64,000 nucleotides of DNA from Paralithodes platypus (GCA_032716605.1 CM064502.1:35582882-35646881), one strand, 5' to 3'. Numbered from the stretch's first letter, positions 50,564 through 61,302 are shown. The notes: generated by a model from the letters alone, not told the origin. Numbers and translations are program-made.

Positions 50564-50583
50564 TAAATAAAGGTTTATTAAGG

Positions 50584-51973
50584 ATTTTTAGATCTTGACT
50601 CATCAAAGGAATTATTATTGGATCTCCATGGTGGCAACCCAATATTAATTCTTCCACCTCGATAATTAGGAATTATTGTCGCTAAAGAAGGCTGTACTGA
50701 CGTGCGCTTTAGCGTTAGTAAACCGTTCCCATTCTGGTCCTTCTAAAAAGTTCATGTACTGGCAATTGGCTTCTTATAAGGTAGGGTGCTGAAGGTAGAA
50801 TGCTGGAGGGACCTTGGTGACCCTGGTTTCTGGGTCTTCTCCTTGATGACCTAGATGTGTGTGAATTTGTATTTTGTTTTTGAGTGTTCATTGTTTTCTG
50901 TTGTGTTATGTGTTGTTCCTATTCTGGCTCTGCCTTGAGTCAGCCCCCCCCCCCCCAAAAAAAAAAGAAGAAGAAAAGTGGGGATTGGGCCTGAGTATAT
51001 AGATAGATAGATAGGGCTCGCGAGATACCGTAGCAATTGCATAACGGCACTTTGCATGGAGTCCATAATTATGGTACGTTGTCCCAGGCACTGTCACTAC
51101 GACACGTATGCGTAAAAGGCTAAATAAAACCATCCAAAAGTCCCTGAAAGACTTATAAAGATTCACATTCATTCAAGACCTCAGACCCAAGAGTGCTGGA
51201 AGGTTCTAAACCCGTCCAATCCCAGCGACGGCTAGTAGCCGTCAGTAATGTAATTTCCTTGTAACTGCCTGTATCAGGCTGTACCTGGTACCACGACCAT
51301 TTGAGCACTGCTCTCGATATGGCAACACTTCTCAGCTTATATAAGACCCTCTGAAGGCTGGGGGAGCCAGTCTTCCTTCATCTCCTGAGGTGGAAGGTTG
51401 TTCTATCTTGCCATTTTGGCCACATTGCTTGGGCCTGGGGGGAATTTTATTACTGTATCCTACAGTACAGTAGGGGTTAATTAAATTCTTATAAAGGTCA
51501 GGATAGTTGAGCGAGACAACACTGGTATAACTTCTCCTCACATTAGTCTGATGATATGTTACATATAACACTGGTATAACAGAACATATTCATTCAAGAC
51601 CCCAAACCCAAGAGTTCTGCAACATCTTCCATTCCGCTGTCATCATCACACGACAGGCCAAGAACCTCGTCGGAAGTACCCCAAATGTGCCTTATCGTTG
51701 GAAGTGCTTATTGTAACCTCGAAAGTGTACCATGTCATTCCCCTGGAACTTAATTGTGGATCCTCGTTCGTGCTCTGCAACTTATAAAGATTGATCTATC
51801 CATGTCTGACAGTAATTATAGTTACATTGAATAATATAACCAATGATTGTTCTCTGTATTATATTTATCCTCTATTACCTTTGTGAATGTGTTTTTGTGG
51901 ATTTAACTTCTCCAGTCAAGTAAGAACCTAGCTAATTAGTCCAGTTAACCCCAGCAAAAACCTGGTATAACAC
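50584..51973. other. Unassigned DNA with repeat scraps
   Basis: Holds a C14A10 run (50,944-50,968) and, at 50,976-51,014 (+), a LINE tail GGGGATTGGGCCTGAG...(ATAG)n shared with 45,122-45,166. CATTCATTCAAGACC plus CCCAAGAGT recur at 51,171 and 51,587, a direct repeat about 415 bp apart. Short ORFs here show no domain. Confidence 0.5.
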
Positions 51974-52170
51974 CTATCTTTAATACCTTGCATTTGTCAA
52001 TGTTAAAATTCATCTGCCAATTAACTGACCATTCGTGTAAGGTATCTAGATCCCTTTGGAGGCCCTCTATGTCACTATCTGAATTTATTGTTCTCCCCAT
52101 AATGGTATCGTATGCGAATTTACTTATCCTACTAGTTATATCTAAATTTAGGTCATTTATGTAAATAATT
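51974..52170 (-). pseudogene. CR1-like RT fragment
   Basis: YINDLNLDITSRISKFAYDT...DSDIEGLQRDLDTLHEWSVNWQMNFNIDKCKVLKIG is about 85-90% identical by eye to the CR1 RT at 28.9-29.1 kb. The catalytic FADD box is FAYD, so inactive. Both ends are truncated. Confidence 0.9.
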
Positions 52171-53156
52171 ACCCAACCATCAATGCAAATGGGTACACAA
52201 ATGCATAACACAGGTCAGTTTTTTCACAAAATTGGCAAAGTGGGGAGGTGATGTTACCAGGCCCAAACTATTTGCAAAATTACGAAATAGGTAGTGACCA
52301 CTGGCATCAATGTCGTACTGCCAGTACCATTTACGTAATTAGTTTAGAATTTTAAACTTTAATAACCAGTTAATTGGCTAATGGCGATTTTGTTTATACA
52401 CTCATCATGAGTTTTTGTATGTATCACAATATAATTGTTGCAACATGAATCCATATCTGAGAATATTAGAGAAAATACATTCTGGAGGCTTGCCATACGT
52501 CAGTGTTAGTTAAACTACATCTACATTATTCATCTGTCTCGGAGGTGTCACTAATAAAAAATTGAAAGTAATAAATTACAAGAATAACGAGTTTCTACTC
52601 TGTGATATTCTATAGTACTGGCTATGATTTAAAAAAACTAACTCAGCAAATGGCAATTAACACACTGGTACTGGTGTATTGGAAAGCGCACAAAGACCAC
52701 AGCAGATTAATTTTGTCCTGTCCTTCATTCGTGAATGTGGGACAGGCCCTTTACAGTACAATGCTCAATGATTTATGTTGATAACAGTTGTTAAATTTAC
52801 ATAACAGTTATCACCCTTATGTTTCAGAATTTCTTAACCCTTTAATGAATTCCAAAGAAAATAAAGTTGTTTTAGTTTTACTTGTTTGCAATTTGTAAGA
52901 ACTAAAATTTGGCAGTCCTTTCTGTGAGAAACCATGAAATATGAAAGATAAATTAAGAAAGTTAAAATATTAGCTAGTAAAACCCAAACTTTTAAAGACC
53001 TAATCAAAATCCAGTACTCCACCTCCAGGGCCGGCTGACAACATAATGGCAGAAGCTCTCTGCTACCGCCGCCATTTCCTCAGTACCATATAAGAAAACT
53101 AAGACGTGAAACTATAGGCATTCCTAAGCTAATCCTGTCTCTGCATTATTAGTACA
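52171..53156. other. No gene seen
   Basis: AT-rich sequence with no tandem structure, RNA-like fold or meaningful ORF noticed. It is the left flank of E3. Confidence 0.5.
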
Positions 53157-53864
53157 TGTGACGCTTCTGCATAGTAGCCACGTGCGGGCATGCGCGCGCG
53201 TCGGCTGCCCAGCCGTTTAGAAACCGGCTGGTGGCAGCCGGTCGGCAGGCTTTTCCTTAGTATATATCCTACGACAACGTAACTAATGTCTGGGATATTC
53301 TTATGTTGTTTCACAGCTTGAAGCTGCCCTTATTCTTAACCAACGCATCTTAGTATATTTTATTCTCGATAGTTGATTATTTCATTATAATATAATATAT
53401 ATATATAAGATGTAAGTCTAGTGAGGGCGGGAGGTGACGAGCGGGAGAGAGAGACCGGCTTGGGACGTTGCTTCGCTTTCCAGCTTGGGACGAGCCTGAA
53501 GCGTTGCCATATGCATTTGATTGCAACGTTAGGCTTAGTTTCGACTCACGCACGGGGTAGAGGATTTGGACCAGGCAACAGTGTTGAGTGTTGCCAAGCC
53601 TGGGATGTATTTTGTATGCCTAGGGTGGGGTCCAGACAGATTCAAGACTCAGAGCTCACCTCACTGTCGTACCCTTCGGACCCCCTTGATATCTATCCCT
53701 CTCAACCCCACTTAGAAACTTTCTCTCTTACTTTGTATACCTTCTTTCCACTACTTCACCAATCTATTTAATTATCCCATCCCCTTGATAGACCTTATAT
53801 CTATTATTGTATTAACGACGAGCTCTCAGATAACTAGATAGTATTTTGGGCCTTATGCAGAGAC

Positions 53865-53868
<4 letters not shown>

Positions 53869-53897
<29 letters not shown>

Positions 53898-54221
53898 TTT
53901 ATTCAGTTAGCAATTTACAAAGTTGGTACCACATAGTTTGTTACAAATATGACATGTACCAGCCTTGCATAATTCCAACTAAGGATAGCCCAATAAGGTC
54001 GTTAGGCGTATTTCCATTGGGGTCCTTGTGGGATTAGGTTAGCTGGGGAAAAAATGGGGAGGATAAAGAAATGGATACTTTAGAAAAAGTATTTCTAGGG
54101 GGTTATTTTAAGATACCTTACATCCTATAGTAAATATCAGTAATCCGTAATCAGTAATCATTTCAGTTTGGTTTGTCTATCTCTTATGTCACATTTAGTA
54201 GTAGACATAAGCTTGGTGCTC
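53869..54221 (-). mobile_element. (ATT)n-tailed LINE 3' fragment in E3 5' LTR
   Basis: Nearly identical to 34,154-34,506. The 3' LTR at about 62,328-62,334 has the uninterrupted sequence GACGTAATTGTTAATGAGAC. The tail runs (TAA)n at 53,868-53,897 on the + strand, so the insert is in minus orientation. Confidence 0.9.
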
Positions 54222-54701
54222 TAATGAGACCTAGGAAGCTTTTGTTGTTGTCTCATATTTGGTGGTTTCATGCTTGCTAGTGTGTTCTTGTGTCAGGTTA
54301 GCAGGGGCTAGACTGGAGGGGAGGCTTTTTGCGATCCTTTAAGTAAAGTCTGCTGGTGTGAGTCCTGTGGACCCGTACGACTTTACTAGGATACCCGTGG
54401 GAGTCTGGGGGCATTTTCTTGTCTGTGTCCCTGTGTGTCTAGTGTTGTGTTGTGTGAGGGCCCTTGCCTAGTCCACTCAGCACTGCGCTAGAACGTCTTG
54501 CTTTTGTTTTAGGGTCGCCAGGAGAGAGTCAGATACTTGCGATCTGAGTCTCTCAAGAGAGCACCCTTTCAATTAGAGTAATTTGGCGCACAGACTTGGG
54601 AACGTCCCTAGGCTAGAGCAGGTGGCTCAGCCTGGGTATCCGAAGCCTATATCCTTCCGGCTAGACCTCTGCCACCTGGCAGATTAACAGCTAGGGGTTT
54701 A

Positions 54702-55277
54702 TGTTGTTGTTGTTGTTGTTGTTCCCTAAGCTGCCTGGCCGAACAGCCCCGAGTCCCTGAGAAAGGCAATGGCCACGATCGGGCTTTCCCACAGAGCTCT
54801 CATTGAGTGTAGATTGTGTTGTTGGCGTAAGTGGTTGTGTGAAATGCAGTCTTCTATGATGTGTTTAATGGTATGGGGTGCTGTGTTACATCCCGGGCAG
54901 GCGTCGACAAAGGAGTCATCCAGTCTCTTCTGATAGCTCAGGAGAGCTGGGTGGTGTCCGCATCTCAGCCTGGCCAGGTGGACTCTGTCCTCGCGAGGAA
55001 GGGAGGATTCAGAAGGATGGATTTCGGGAGGTCGTGCATGCAGCTGCGTGTTGTCTGTGAGTGAGTGGATGGATCGGTGAGAGATATGAGTATGGATGTG
55101 CTTTTGGAAGTTGGTTCGGGGTGGGCAGGAAGGGAGAGAGGACAATAATTGTGTGTGATACCGCGTGCTGGGTGTTGTTTTGATATTTCTTGGTGTCTGT
55201 GGGTGTGTTGCCATGTAGTTTAGTGGATGGTCTTGGTTCGTGGAGGCTGCTGCCAGGAATTGAGTGCCTCTCATGTC
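54702..55277 (-). mobile_element. LINE C-terminal fragment with (AAC)n tail in E3 5' LTR
   Basis: 576 bp flanked by the 14-bp duplication CAGCTAGGGGTTTA (54,688-54,701 and 55,278-55,291); the 3' LTR has one copy at about 62,797-62,810. On the minus strand it carries a LINE C-terminus and ends in eight or so AAC units (TGTTGTTG... at 54,702-54,725 on +). Confidence 0.95.
54726..55274 (-). pseudogene. LINE ORF2 C-terminus with CCHC-type finger
   Basis: 182 residues lacking RT blocks. LARLRCGHHPALLSYQKRLDD followed by CPGCNTAPHTIKHIIEDC, a C-x2-C-x8-H-x4-C motif, is a C-terminal nucleic-acid-binding feature seen in several LINE clades (I-, R1-type and others). It ends with SGLFGQAA and a stop directly before the AAC tail. 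The first residues are simply the truncation point. Confidence 0.85.
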
Positions 55278-56007
55278 CAGCTAGGGGTTTATTATCTCTG
55301 TATGCTTGTTATTGTGCCACAGTTTACCGTTTGTGTGAGCATTGTGAGTCAGGGTGTGGCTTAGAGACTCTGTCCGAGCAGGCTTGCCTGACTAAGAGTG
55401 AGAAGCACACCTGTATGTGGTTATGTTGCGAGTTGCTACCTTTATTTAATTATACCTATGCCATTATACACTGTATGGCCTATCACTAGTATTTATTCCT
55501 GCTTATGAGTTAAGAGTTCTCTAAATCCGTAACGTACTTTCTTTGCTAAGCATCAGATCCTACAGTAGCCGCATGCAGTTTAGAGATCCGCATCTTGTCT
55601 ACCTGTACGATGTTTTGAGGACTGTTTGCTTTCACCTTCTTTCACGCAGGGGTGATTAGTTGTATTAATTAACGTAACATTAAATGTACTTTCTTCTAGT
55701 TTGTTATTAAATTGTTTCTGCAATTTAATTCAGTTATCTATCTTTTCCTTGAAGCTTTAAGTCAACTTAATTGTGTGATCTTTTATATAGCCTGCTTGAC
55801 TATCAGCAGTCTATAGTGCGTGCACCCTGTAACCGAGTGAGTCGTAGGATACCTCGTTCTCCAGGCAGGACTCTTGATGGTTTAGGGTGGTTTGTTGCCT
55901 GGGTTTATAGATAAGGGTTGGATCTAGCGTTTTCCGTTGTTGCTTGTTGCCGCATACCTAGTCCAATAGAAAGAGCCCAGTGTTTATATATCCCAGGACG
56001 TAACAAA

Positions 56008-56025
56008 TGGCGACCTTGCATAGGA
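56008..56025 (+). other. E3 primer-binding site
   Basis: TGGCGACCTTGCATAGGA begins two bases after the 5' LTR (AA spacer as in E2). The TGG start fits pairing to a tRNA CCA end. The tRNA could not be identified by eye, and the sequence differs from the E2 site. Confidence 0.65.
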
Positions 56026-56219
56026 TTTACTGAACAGAGGAATATAGTGGTCATTTGTTTTGAGATTCCTTATGATTAGAGGAATACAGTGGACATAGAG
56101 TTTTTTTTTTGAGCAACCAATATAACACATTAAAGACTTTAAATAACATTAGTATATACATACTTGCATAGGAGATAAGGCACATTCTATAACCGTGATA
56201 ATTACTGCAGTACACAAAC

Positions 56220-57266
56220 ATGTCTAATACATCAGAACACAGTGATGGGTCAGGTCACGATACGGGCTCGGAGGGAGAAAGACCTGTGGAGTGGCTAGTC
56301 GATAGCGAGGAGGGTGCTAGAAGATTTTTAGAGGTGCCCCTTAACGCTGCCAGGGTGTTGAAGCTGAATAAGTATGGCTTAAAGTGTGTGGCAGGTCTTC
56401 AGGGTCACCAGGGTTTAAGTGGCATGAGGAAAGATCAGCTGAGGACTTTGATATTGGGTTTAGAAGGGAGAGACCTGAGTGGAGAGGCGGCTGGGGGCCC
56501 CGGTCCCCAGCCCCCCCTCCACTCTACCCCCATATCAAACGTCAGGATGCCTGAATTTAGTACATACCCCCAAGTTAATGGTCAATGGCAGCGTGGAATT
56601 CAATCACAGGGACCCTCTCCATTAAATGCACCTTCCCCTCCTCAAGGGTTGACTCCAGATTTGTTGTTTCGGCTTGAGATGGCAAAGGTTGAGGTTGCTA
56701 GAGCTCAGGTTGAGGCTGCTAGAGCTCAGGTTGAGGCTGCCGAGAGACAGGCTAGTGTGCAGGCTGAGGCTGCAGAGAGAACAGCTATACGAGAGGCTGA
56801 ACTGCAGGCAGAGTCTACTAGGTATCGGGATGACAGGGAGCTGGAGAGATCTCGAGTGGAGGTAACAGGGCGAAATATTGGGGGAGGTAACAGACATCGG
56901 GACCAATCATTGTCGCACCTGCTTAAACTAGTTCCTGTGTTCGATGAATTAGGTGTGGCTGAGTTTTTTATGCGATTTGAGAAGAAGTGTCAGGAACACC
57001 AGTGGCCTCAGGAAAAGTGGGCAGCATTAGTTTCATCAAGACTCCTAGGAAAGGGGCTAAAAGCGTATGATGCACTACCTTTAGAGTCCTGTGTAGTTTA
57101 TGATGAGCTAAAGAAGGCTGTGCTACGGGCCTATGACTTACAACCAGAAACTTACCGCTTGAAGTTTCGGGGTGTTACTAAGGGCAAGGATAGTACCTTC
57201 CTAGAACACGCCCGGGACTTGTCTGATGCACTACGACATTGGCTGCGAGAGGGCAGCTACTTTTGA
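56220..57266 (+). CDS. E3 gag
   Basis: Forms the particle core. ATG at 56,220 after a ~195-bp leader. N-terminus acidic with a SAP-like segment (AARVLKLNKYGLKCV...LSGMRKDQLRTLIL, residues ~40-82). Then a proline-rich linker and a coiled coil of tandem heptad-like units VEVARAQVEAARAQVEAAERQ (~155-210), visible as DNA repeats at 56,690-56,760. Capsid region LLKLVPVFDELGVAEFFMRFEKKCQEHQWP...YDLQPETYRLKFRGV follows. The frame ends at TGA 57,264 after LREGSYF because of a one-base shift near 57,258; a TAG lies in the continuing frame near 57,291. The zinc knuckle is further down at about 57,598-57,640. Confidence 0.9.
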   Translation: MSNTSEHSDGSGHDTGSEGERPVEWLVDSEEGARRFLEVPLNAARVLKLNKYGLKCVAGLQGHQGLSGMRKDQLRTLILGLEGRDLSGEAAGGPGPQPPLHSTPISNVRMPEFSTYPQVNGQWQRGIQSQGPSPLNAPSPPQGLTPDLLFRLEMAKVEVARAQVEAARAQVEAAERQASVQAEAAERTAIREAELQAESTRYRDDRELERSRVEVTGRNIGGGNRHRDQSLSHLLKLVPVFDELGVAEFFMRFEKKCQEHQWPQEKWAALVSSRLLGKGLKAYDALPLESCVVYDELKKAVLRAYDLQPETYRLKFRGVTKGKDSTFLEHARDLSDALRHWLREGSYF

Positions 57267-58030
57267 GGAGTTGCGTGAGCTCGTTCTCTAGGAGCAGTTC
57301 TTTAAGTGCACAGGCGGGGACTTAACATTAAATATAAAGGAAAACAATCCTAGAACTCTCCAGGAGGCAGCAGAAATGGCTGACCTCCGACAGTCATAAA
57401 TTCAAGGGTGCGGAGCAGCAGCTAGGAGTGAGTCGGGTGCAAAGAATCGTACCCCTCCCCCTCCCAAGAATTTTGATACACATAAATACACAAAACCATC
57501 TAGCACTGACAATAAAACTGAACATAAACCAAATACCGTCCCGTATAGGAAGTCTAATGGTACCTCCCACTCCCAAGGGAAACCAAAGAGTAAAGAGTGC
57601 TTTGCATGTCACAAGGAGGGTCACTTTGCAAATGCTTGTCCGAACAAGCCACCAAACAAGGTTGTGTCATTGGCCTGCAGCATAGGGGTGTCGCCTATAT
57701 CTTCTGAGTTTGCTAAGGGTAGTTCGTCAGAGGGTGGGACACAGCCTGTGTTCAAGAGTCCGGAAGGCTCGAACCCTGCCCGCGACGTCTTTGGGGGTCA
57801 TAGAGGGCATGGTTTTGTGAGGTGGGCTGGCGAAAGGCGAGGAGTTAAGCTATTGCGTGATACGGGGGCTTCTCAGACCTTGTTAAAGAACTTTACTGGT
57901 AGGCCGATTAACGCTGCTCGGGTGGTGGTAGTTCAGGGGATCAATGCTACAAAGTCCTACCCGCTGGTGCGAATGGAGCTGGAGGTGGGTGGTGTGGCGA
58001 TGGAGCTGGATGTAGGAATTGTAGAGACTT
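57267..58030 (+). pseudogene. E3 gag C-terminus (zinc knuckle) and protease
   Basis: CFACHKEGHFANAC at 57,598-57,639 is a C-x2-C-x4-H-x4-C zinc knuckle. In the same frame the protease follows, with active site RDTGASQTLL (about 57,858-57,885) and strands ARVVVVQG and VRMELEVGG. The frame breaks near 58,025 (after VET), and the flap LLLGND continues in the next frame. The frame between the gag stop and the knuckle is a spacer with one TAG. Confidence 0.85.
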
Positions 58031-58763
58031 GCCTGTTGGGGGCGTCGACCTCCTCCTCGGCAACGACTTTGCGGTGCCTGCTTCTAAGGTTTCACCCTGG
58101 GTCGTTGCCGAGAAGGCGGCCGACGTTAGTAGGGAGGAACAGGAGTGGGTTGAGAAGTGTAGCGTACAAACCATGGCGTGTGTTGTGACGCGTTCTCAGA
58201 CATCCGGAGCCTTGCAGCCACCACCTCAGTCTATCAAACCGCGGAGGAAATGTCACAAGAAAACGGGAAGTGTTGGTCAATTGGAGAGTTTTGAGCCGGC
58301 AGTGTTTCTTGGTGACTCATTATTGGCACCTATGTTAGAGTCTGGAGAGACCCCGGGGCCTGTCACCGCTAGTGCAGGTGCAGGGCAGGAAGAGACTCTG
58401 CGACAGCATCGTTATGCGCAGCGTGAGGAAAGGATGGCTCAGCGGGACATTGGAGGTGGAAATAAATTATTTAAGATGAACTTGGATAATCTCGCACCTG
58501 GTGATATATGTTCCTTGCAGCTGGAAGATCCTGAAGTCAGGGCATGTGGTAATGGTGCTATCGAACTGGAGAGCGATGGGGATGCGCAGCCTGGTGATTT
58601 TTTCTTGTCCGAGGGGATCTTGTATCGGAGACATAAGGATCCCAAGGAAAAGTGGGATGGCGGGTCAGGATTAGTGGACCAGTTAGTAGTACCGAGGGTG
58701 TGCCGTGAGAGCTTATTGAGATTAGCTCATGATGTGCCTTTGGCAGCACCTGGGGGCACGTAA
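58029..58763 (+). pseudogene. E3 protease C-terminus, linker and integrase zinc domain start
   Basis: PVGGVDLLLGNDFAVP is the protease flap region, followed by the same linker as E1 (ACVVTRSQ, LGDSLLAPMLESG, PGDFFLSEGILYRR). It ends inside the HHCC domain after RLAHDVPLA, where an indel at about 58,742-58,750 shifts the frame and removes the second His (AGHLG in E1). Confidence 0.88.
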
Positions 58764-61302
58764 GACGGAGGCAGCTCTGAGCAAGCTTTTCTGGTGGCCT
58801 GGGTTAAAGGCGAGTGTCGTGTCATGGGTGTCACAGTGTCACACTTGTCAAGTTGTTGGGAAACCCAATCAGGTCATCCCGAGAGCCCCGTTACAACCAA
58901 TCCCTGTCATTGGACCGCCCTTCAGCAAAGTAGTTATCGATATGGTTGGCCCATTGCCCCCCACTAGTGCCGGCAATAAATTTGTACTAACTGTAATGGA
59001 TGTAGCAACACGGTATCCAGATGCTTACCCCATGCGCAACGGGATGGCTAAGACTGTTGTCAAAAACCTACTTGTCTATTTCTGTCGTTATGGCTACCCT
59101 CAGGAGATCCAGTCTGATCAGGGATCCAATTTTACTTCTGCTCTGTTTAAGCAGACCATGCAGCAACATGGGATAGTGTCTGTGGTGTCATCTGCCTACC
59201 ATCCCGAGAGTCAGGGAGTTTTGGAAAGGTGGCACTCGACTCTCAAGAGTATGTTGCGGTGTTATTGCATGGAAAATGGGAAGGACTGGGATCTAGGTCT
59301 CCCATACGTTTTATTTGCTGCGAGAGAAGTACCTGGGGAGAGCTTGGGATTTAGCCCGAACGAGTTGGTTTTTGGACACAGGGTCAGGGGGCCCCTCCAC
59401 ATAGTCAAGGAGATCTGGGAGGGAGCCACAAAGCCATGCTCGCTTCTAAAGTATGTAGTTGAAAGCCGTGAGAGAATGCTAAAGAGCTTGGAGGTAGCAG
59501 GTCGGAACCTTAAGAGTTCACAAGCTCAGATGAAGGACAGATACGACCAGAAGGTGAAGCTGAGGGAGTTTGAAGTAGATCAGGAGGTACTGATACTACT
59601 GCCTCTGGTGGGACACCCCTTGTCTGCCAAGTATTCTGGTCCGTATCGGGTTGTAAGGAAGGTTTCTGATCTCGACTATTTAGTAGCTACTCCTGATCGT
59701 AAGAAAAAGAACCAACTTTGCCATGTAAATCTGATGAAAGAGTATGTGAGGCGCCCCTCCGAGCCTCTCACTGTCCCGGTGTTGATCTGCAGCGATCGTG
59801 GTGGAGAAGGAGGAAGGGACAGTCAAGCTGCGGGGGAGGATAATTGGGATTGTCATGTTTCCGCGGATCAGTGGGCGGGGAATTCTAGACAAGTGGCTCA
59901 CGAGTTGATATTGCACCTGCCTGAGCAACAGCTTGTAGCTGTGCAGCACTTGTTTGATTCAAACCCAGCTGTTTTCGCGGAGCATCCTAACCTCACTACT
60001 CAAGCGGTGCACGATGTCGATGTTGGGGACCACCCGCCCTTTAAATCAGTGCCATACCGTGTTCCCCATATTAAATTACCAGCACTTAGGGAAGAGCTGG
60101 ATTATATGCTGAAACGTGGGCTGATTTCTGAGGGTGCAGTAAGGTGGACTTCCCCAGTCACACTGCAGCCCAAACCAGATGGCAAGTTGCAGTTTTGTAT
60201 AGATTTCCGCAGGTTGAATGGTTTAACCCCCACAAATGCCTACCCTCGCCCTCGCGTGGACGACAGTGTGGATAAGATAGGAAAAGCCAAGTTCCTCACT
60301 AAGATAGACCTTGTTAAGGGTTATTGGCAAGTGCCCTTGTCTGAGCGAGCGCGAGAGGTGTGTGGCTTTGTGGTGGACGGTGCCACATATCGTTGCCATG
60401 TTATGCCATACGGGCTGAAAAATGCTCCTGCAACGTTTCAGAAATTAATGAACGACATTGTAGCCGACATTCCCAACTGTACGGTGTACCTAGATGATGT
60501 CATAATATACGACGAGGATTTTAACAGTCACTGTGCTCACATCGGACAGCTTTTTAATAAACTGAATGAAGCAGGTTTGGTGGTAAACCTGGGTAAGTGC
60601 GATTTTGTCAAAGCCACAGTTTTGTACCTGGGGTTCGAGGTGGGGATGGGTCAGGTGTGCCCTCTACAGACAAAGATCAAAGCCATCGATCAGTTTCCCC
60701 AGCCTACGACTAAGAAACAAATCATGCGGTTTCTAGGTATGATAGGCTATTATCGTCGCTTCATCAAAGGCTATTCGACTGTACTTGCACCTTTAACTGA
60801 CTTATTATCTAAGGACAAGAAGTTCCGGTGGGTTCCTGAGTGTGCAGAGGCGTTTTCCTTGGTGAAACACCTGTTATGTACCCACCCCATACTCAGGGCC
60901 CCGGACTTCAGCAGACCTTTTCAGCTGGCGACTGATGCCAGTGGCATAGGGGCTGGGGCTGTCTTGTTACAGACAGATGATGAAGGTATCGAACATCCAG
61001 TGAGTTTTTACAGTAAAAAATTCAATAGTGCACAAAGGAATTACTCTGTAATTGAAAAAGTACTCCTGGCGATAGTGCTGGCGCTCAGGCACTTTGATGT
61101 ATATGTTCCTGCTTTCGGACCAGTCGTAGTGGTTTATACCGATCATCACCCTCTGAAATTCTTGAATCAGTTTCATAGCCGGAATATGAGGCTGACCAGG
61201 TGGTCACTCATGCTTCAGGAGTATAATCTGGACATACACCATATTGCCGGTTCTGATAACGTGATAGCGGATTGTCTATCAAGGGTGGATGATGTTGGTT
61301 AG
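58729..61302 (+). CDS. E3 pol: integrase core, reverse transcriptase, RNase H
   Basis: 857 residues in one frame, integrase first. C-x2-C of the zinc domain (CHTC), core Asp 71 (IDMVGP), Asp 130 (SDQGSN), Glu 166 (VLERWH), D,D35E spacing; GPY/F module KYSGPYR. RT: FCIDFRRLN, KIDLVKGYWQVPL, YGLKNAPATFQ, YLDD at 587-590, RFLGMIGYYRRF. RNase H: Asp 736 (TDASG) and YTDHH are kept, but EKELLAI reads EKVLLAI with Val 778 in place of the catalytic Glu. The start ATG is artificial; the frame continues from the preceding ORF after an indel near 58,745. Ends DNVIADCLSRVDDVG. Confidence 0.95.
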   Translation: MMCLWQHLGARKTEAALSKLFWWPGLKASVVSWVSQCHTCQVVGKPNQVIPRAPLQPIPVIGPPFSKVVIDMVGPLPPTSAGNKFVLTVMDVATRYPDAYPMRNGMAKTVVKNLLVYFCRYGYPQEIQSDQGSNFTSALFKQTMQQHGIVSVVSSAYHPESQGVLERWHSTLKSMLRCYCMENGKDWDLGLPYVLFAAREVPGESLGFSPNELVFGHRVRGPLHIVKEIWEGATKPCSLLKYVVESRERMLKSLEVAGRNLKSSQAQMKDRYDQKVKLREFEVDQEVLILLPLVGHPLSAKYSGPYRVVRKVSDLDYLVATPDRKKKNQLCHVNLMKEYVRRPSEPLTVPVLICSDRGGEGGRDSQAAGEDNWDCHVSADQWAGNSRQVAHELILHLPEQQLVAVQHLFDSNPAVFAEHPNLTTQAVHDVDVGDHPPFKSVPYRVPHIKLPALREELDYMLKRGLISEGAVRWTSPVTLQPKPDGKLQFCIDFRRLNGLTPTNAYPRPRVDDSVDKIGKAKFLTKIDLVKGYWQVPLSERAREVCGFVVDGATYRCHVMPYGLKNAPATFQKLMNDIVADIPNCTVYLDDVIIYDEDFNSHCAHIGQLFNKLNEAGLVVNLGKCDFVKATVLYLGFEVGMGQVCPLQTKIKAIDQFPQPTTKKQIMRFLGMIGYYRRFIKGYSTVLAPLTDLLSKDKKFRWVPECAEAFSLVKHLLCTHPILRAPDFSRPFQLATDASGIGAGAVLLQTDDEGIEHPVSFYSKKFNSAQRNYSVIEKVLLAIVLALRHFDVYVPAFGPVVVVYTDHHPLKFLNQFHSRNMRLTRWSLMLQEYNLDIHHIAGSDNVIADCLSRVDDVG

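Larger units (their letters stand above)
32884..50583 (-). mobile_element. DIRS-like tyrosine-recombinase retrotransposon (-), interrupted by nested insertions
   Basis: Minus-strand order: inverted arm (50,281-50,563), leader, gag fragments (49,016-46,289), RT with YLDD (46,064-45,530), large insertion, tyrosine recombinase (37,050-36,045), LINE insertions, inverted-repeat cluster and second arm (33,637-32,884). RT plus tyrosine recombinase instead of integrase, with inverted terminal repeats, is the DIRS1-like plan, known to be widespread in decapods. RNase H is missing between RT and recombinase. Insertions account for about 34.15-36.04 and 37.07-45.51 kb, and a MITE sits in the left arm. 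Confidence 0.82.
53157..56005 (+). repeat. E3 5' LTR with two nested retroposons
   Basis: TGTGACGCTTCTGC to GACGTAACA. About 1.92 kb of LTR sequence plus insertions at 53,869-54,221 and 54,702-55,277 (with a duplicated 14-bp site), both absent from the 3' LTR. It shares the terminal words TGTGACGC and CGTAACA and several internal blocks with the E1-family LTR. Confidence 0.93.
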
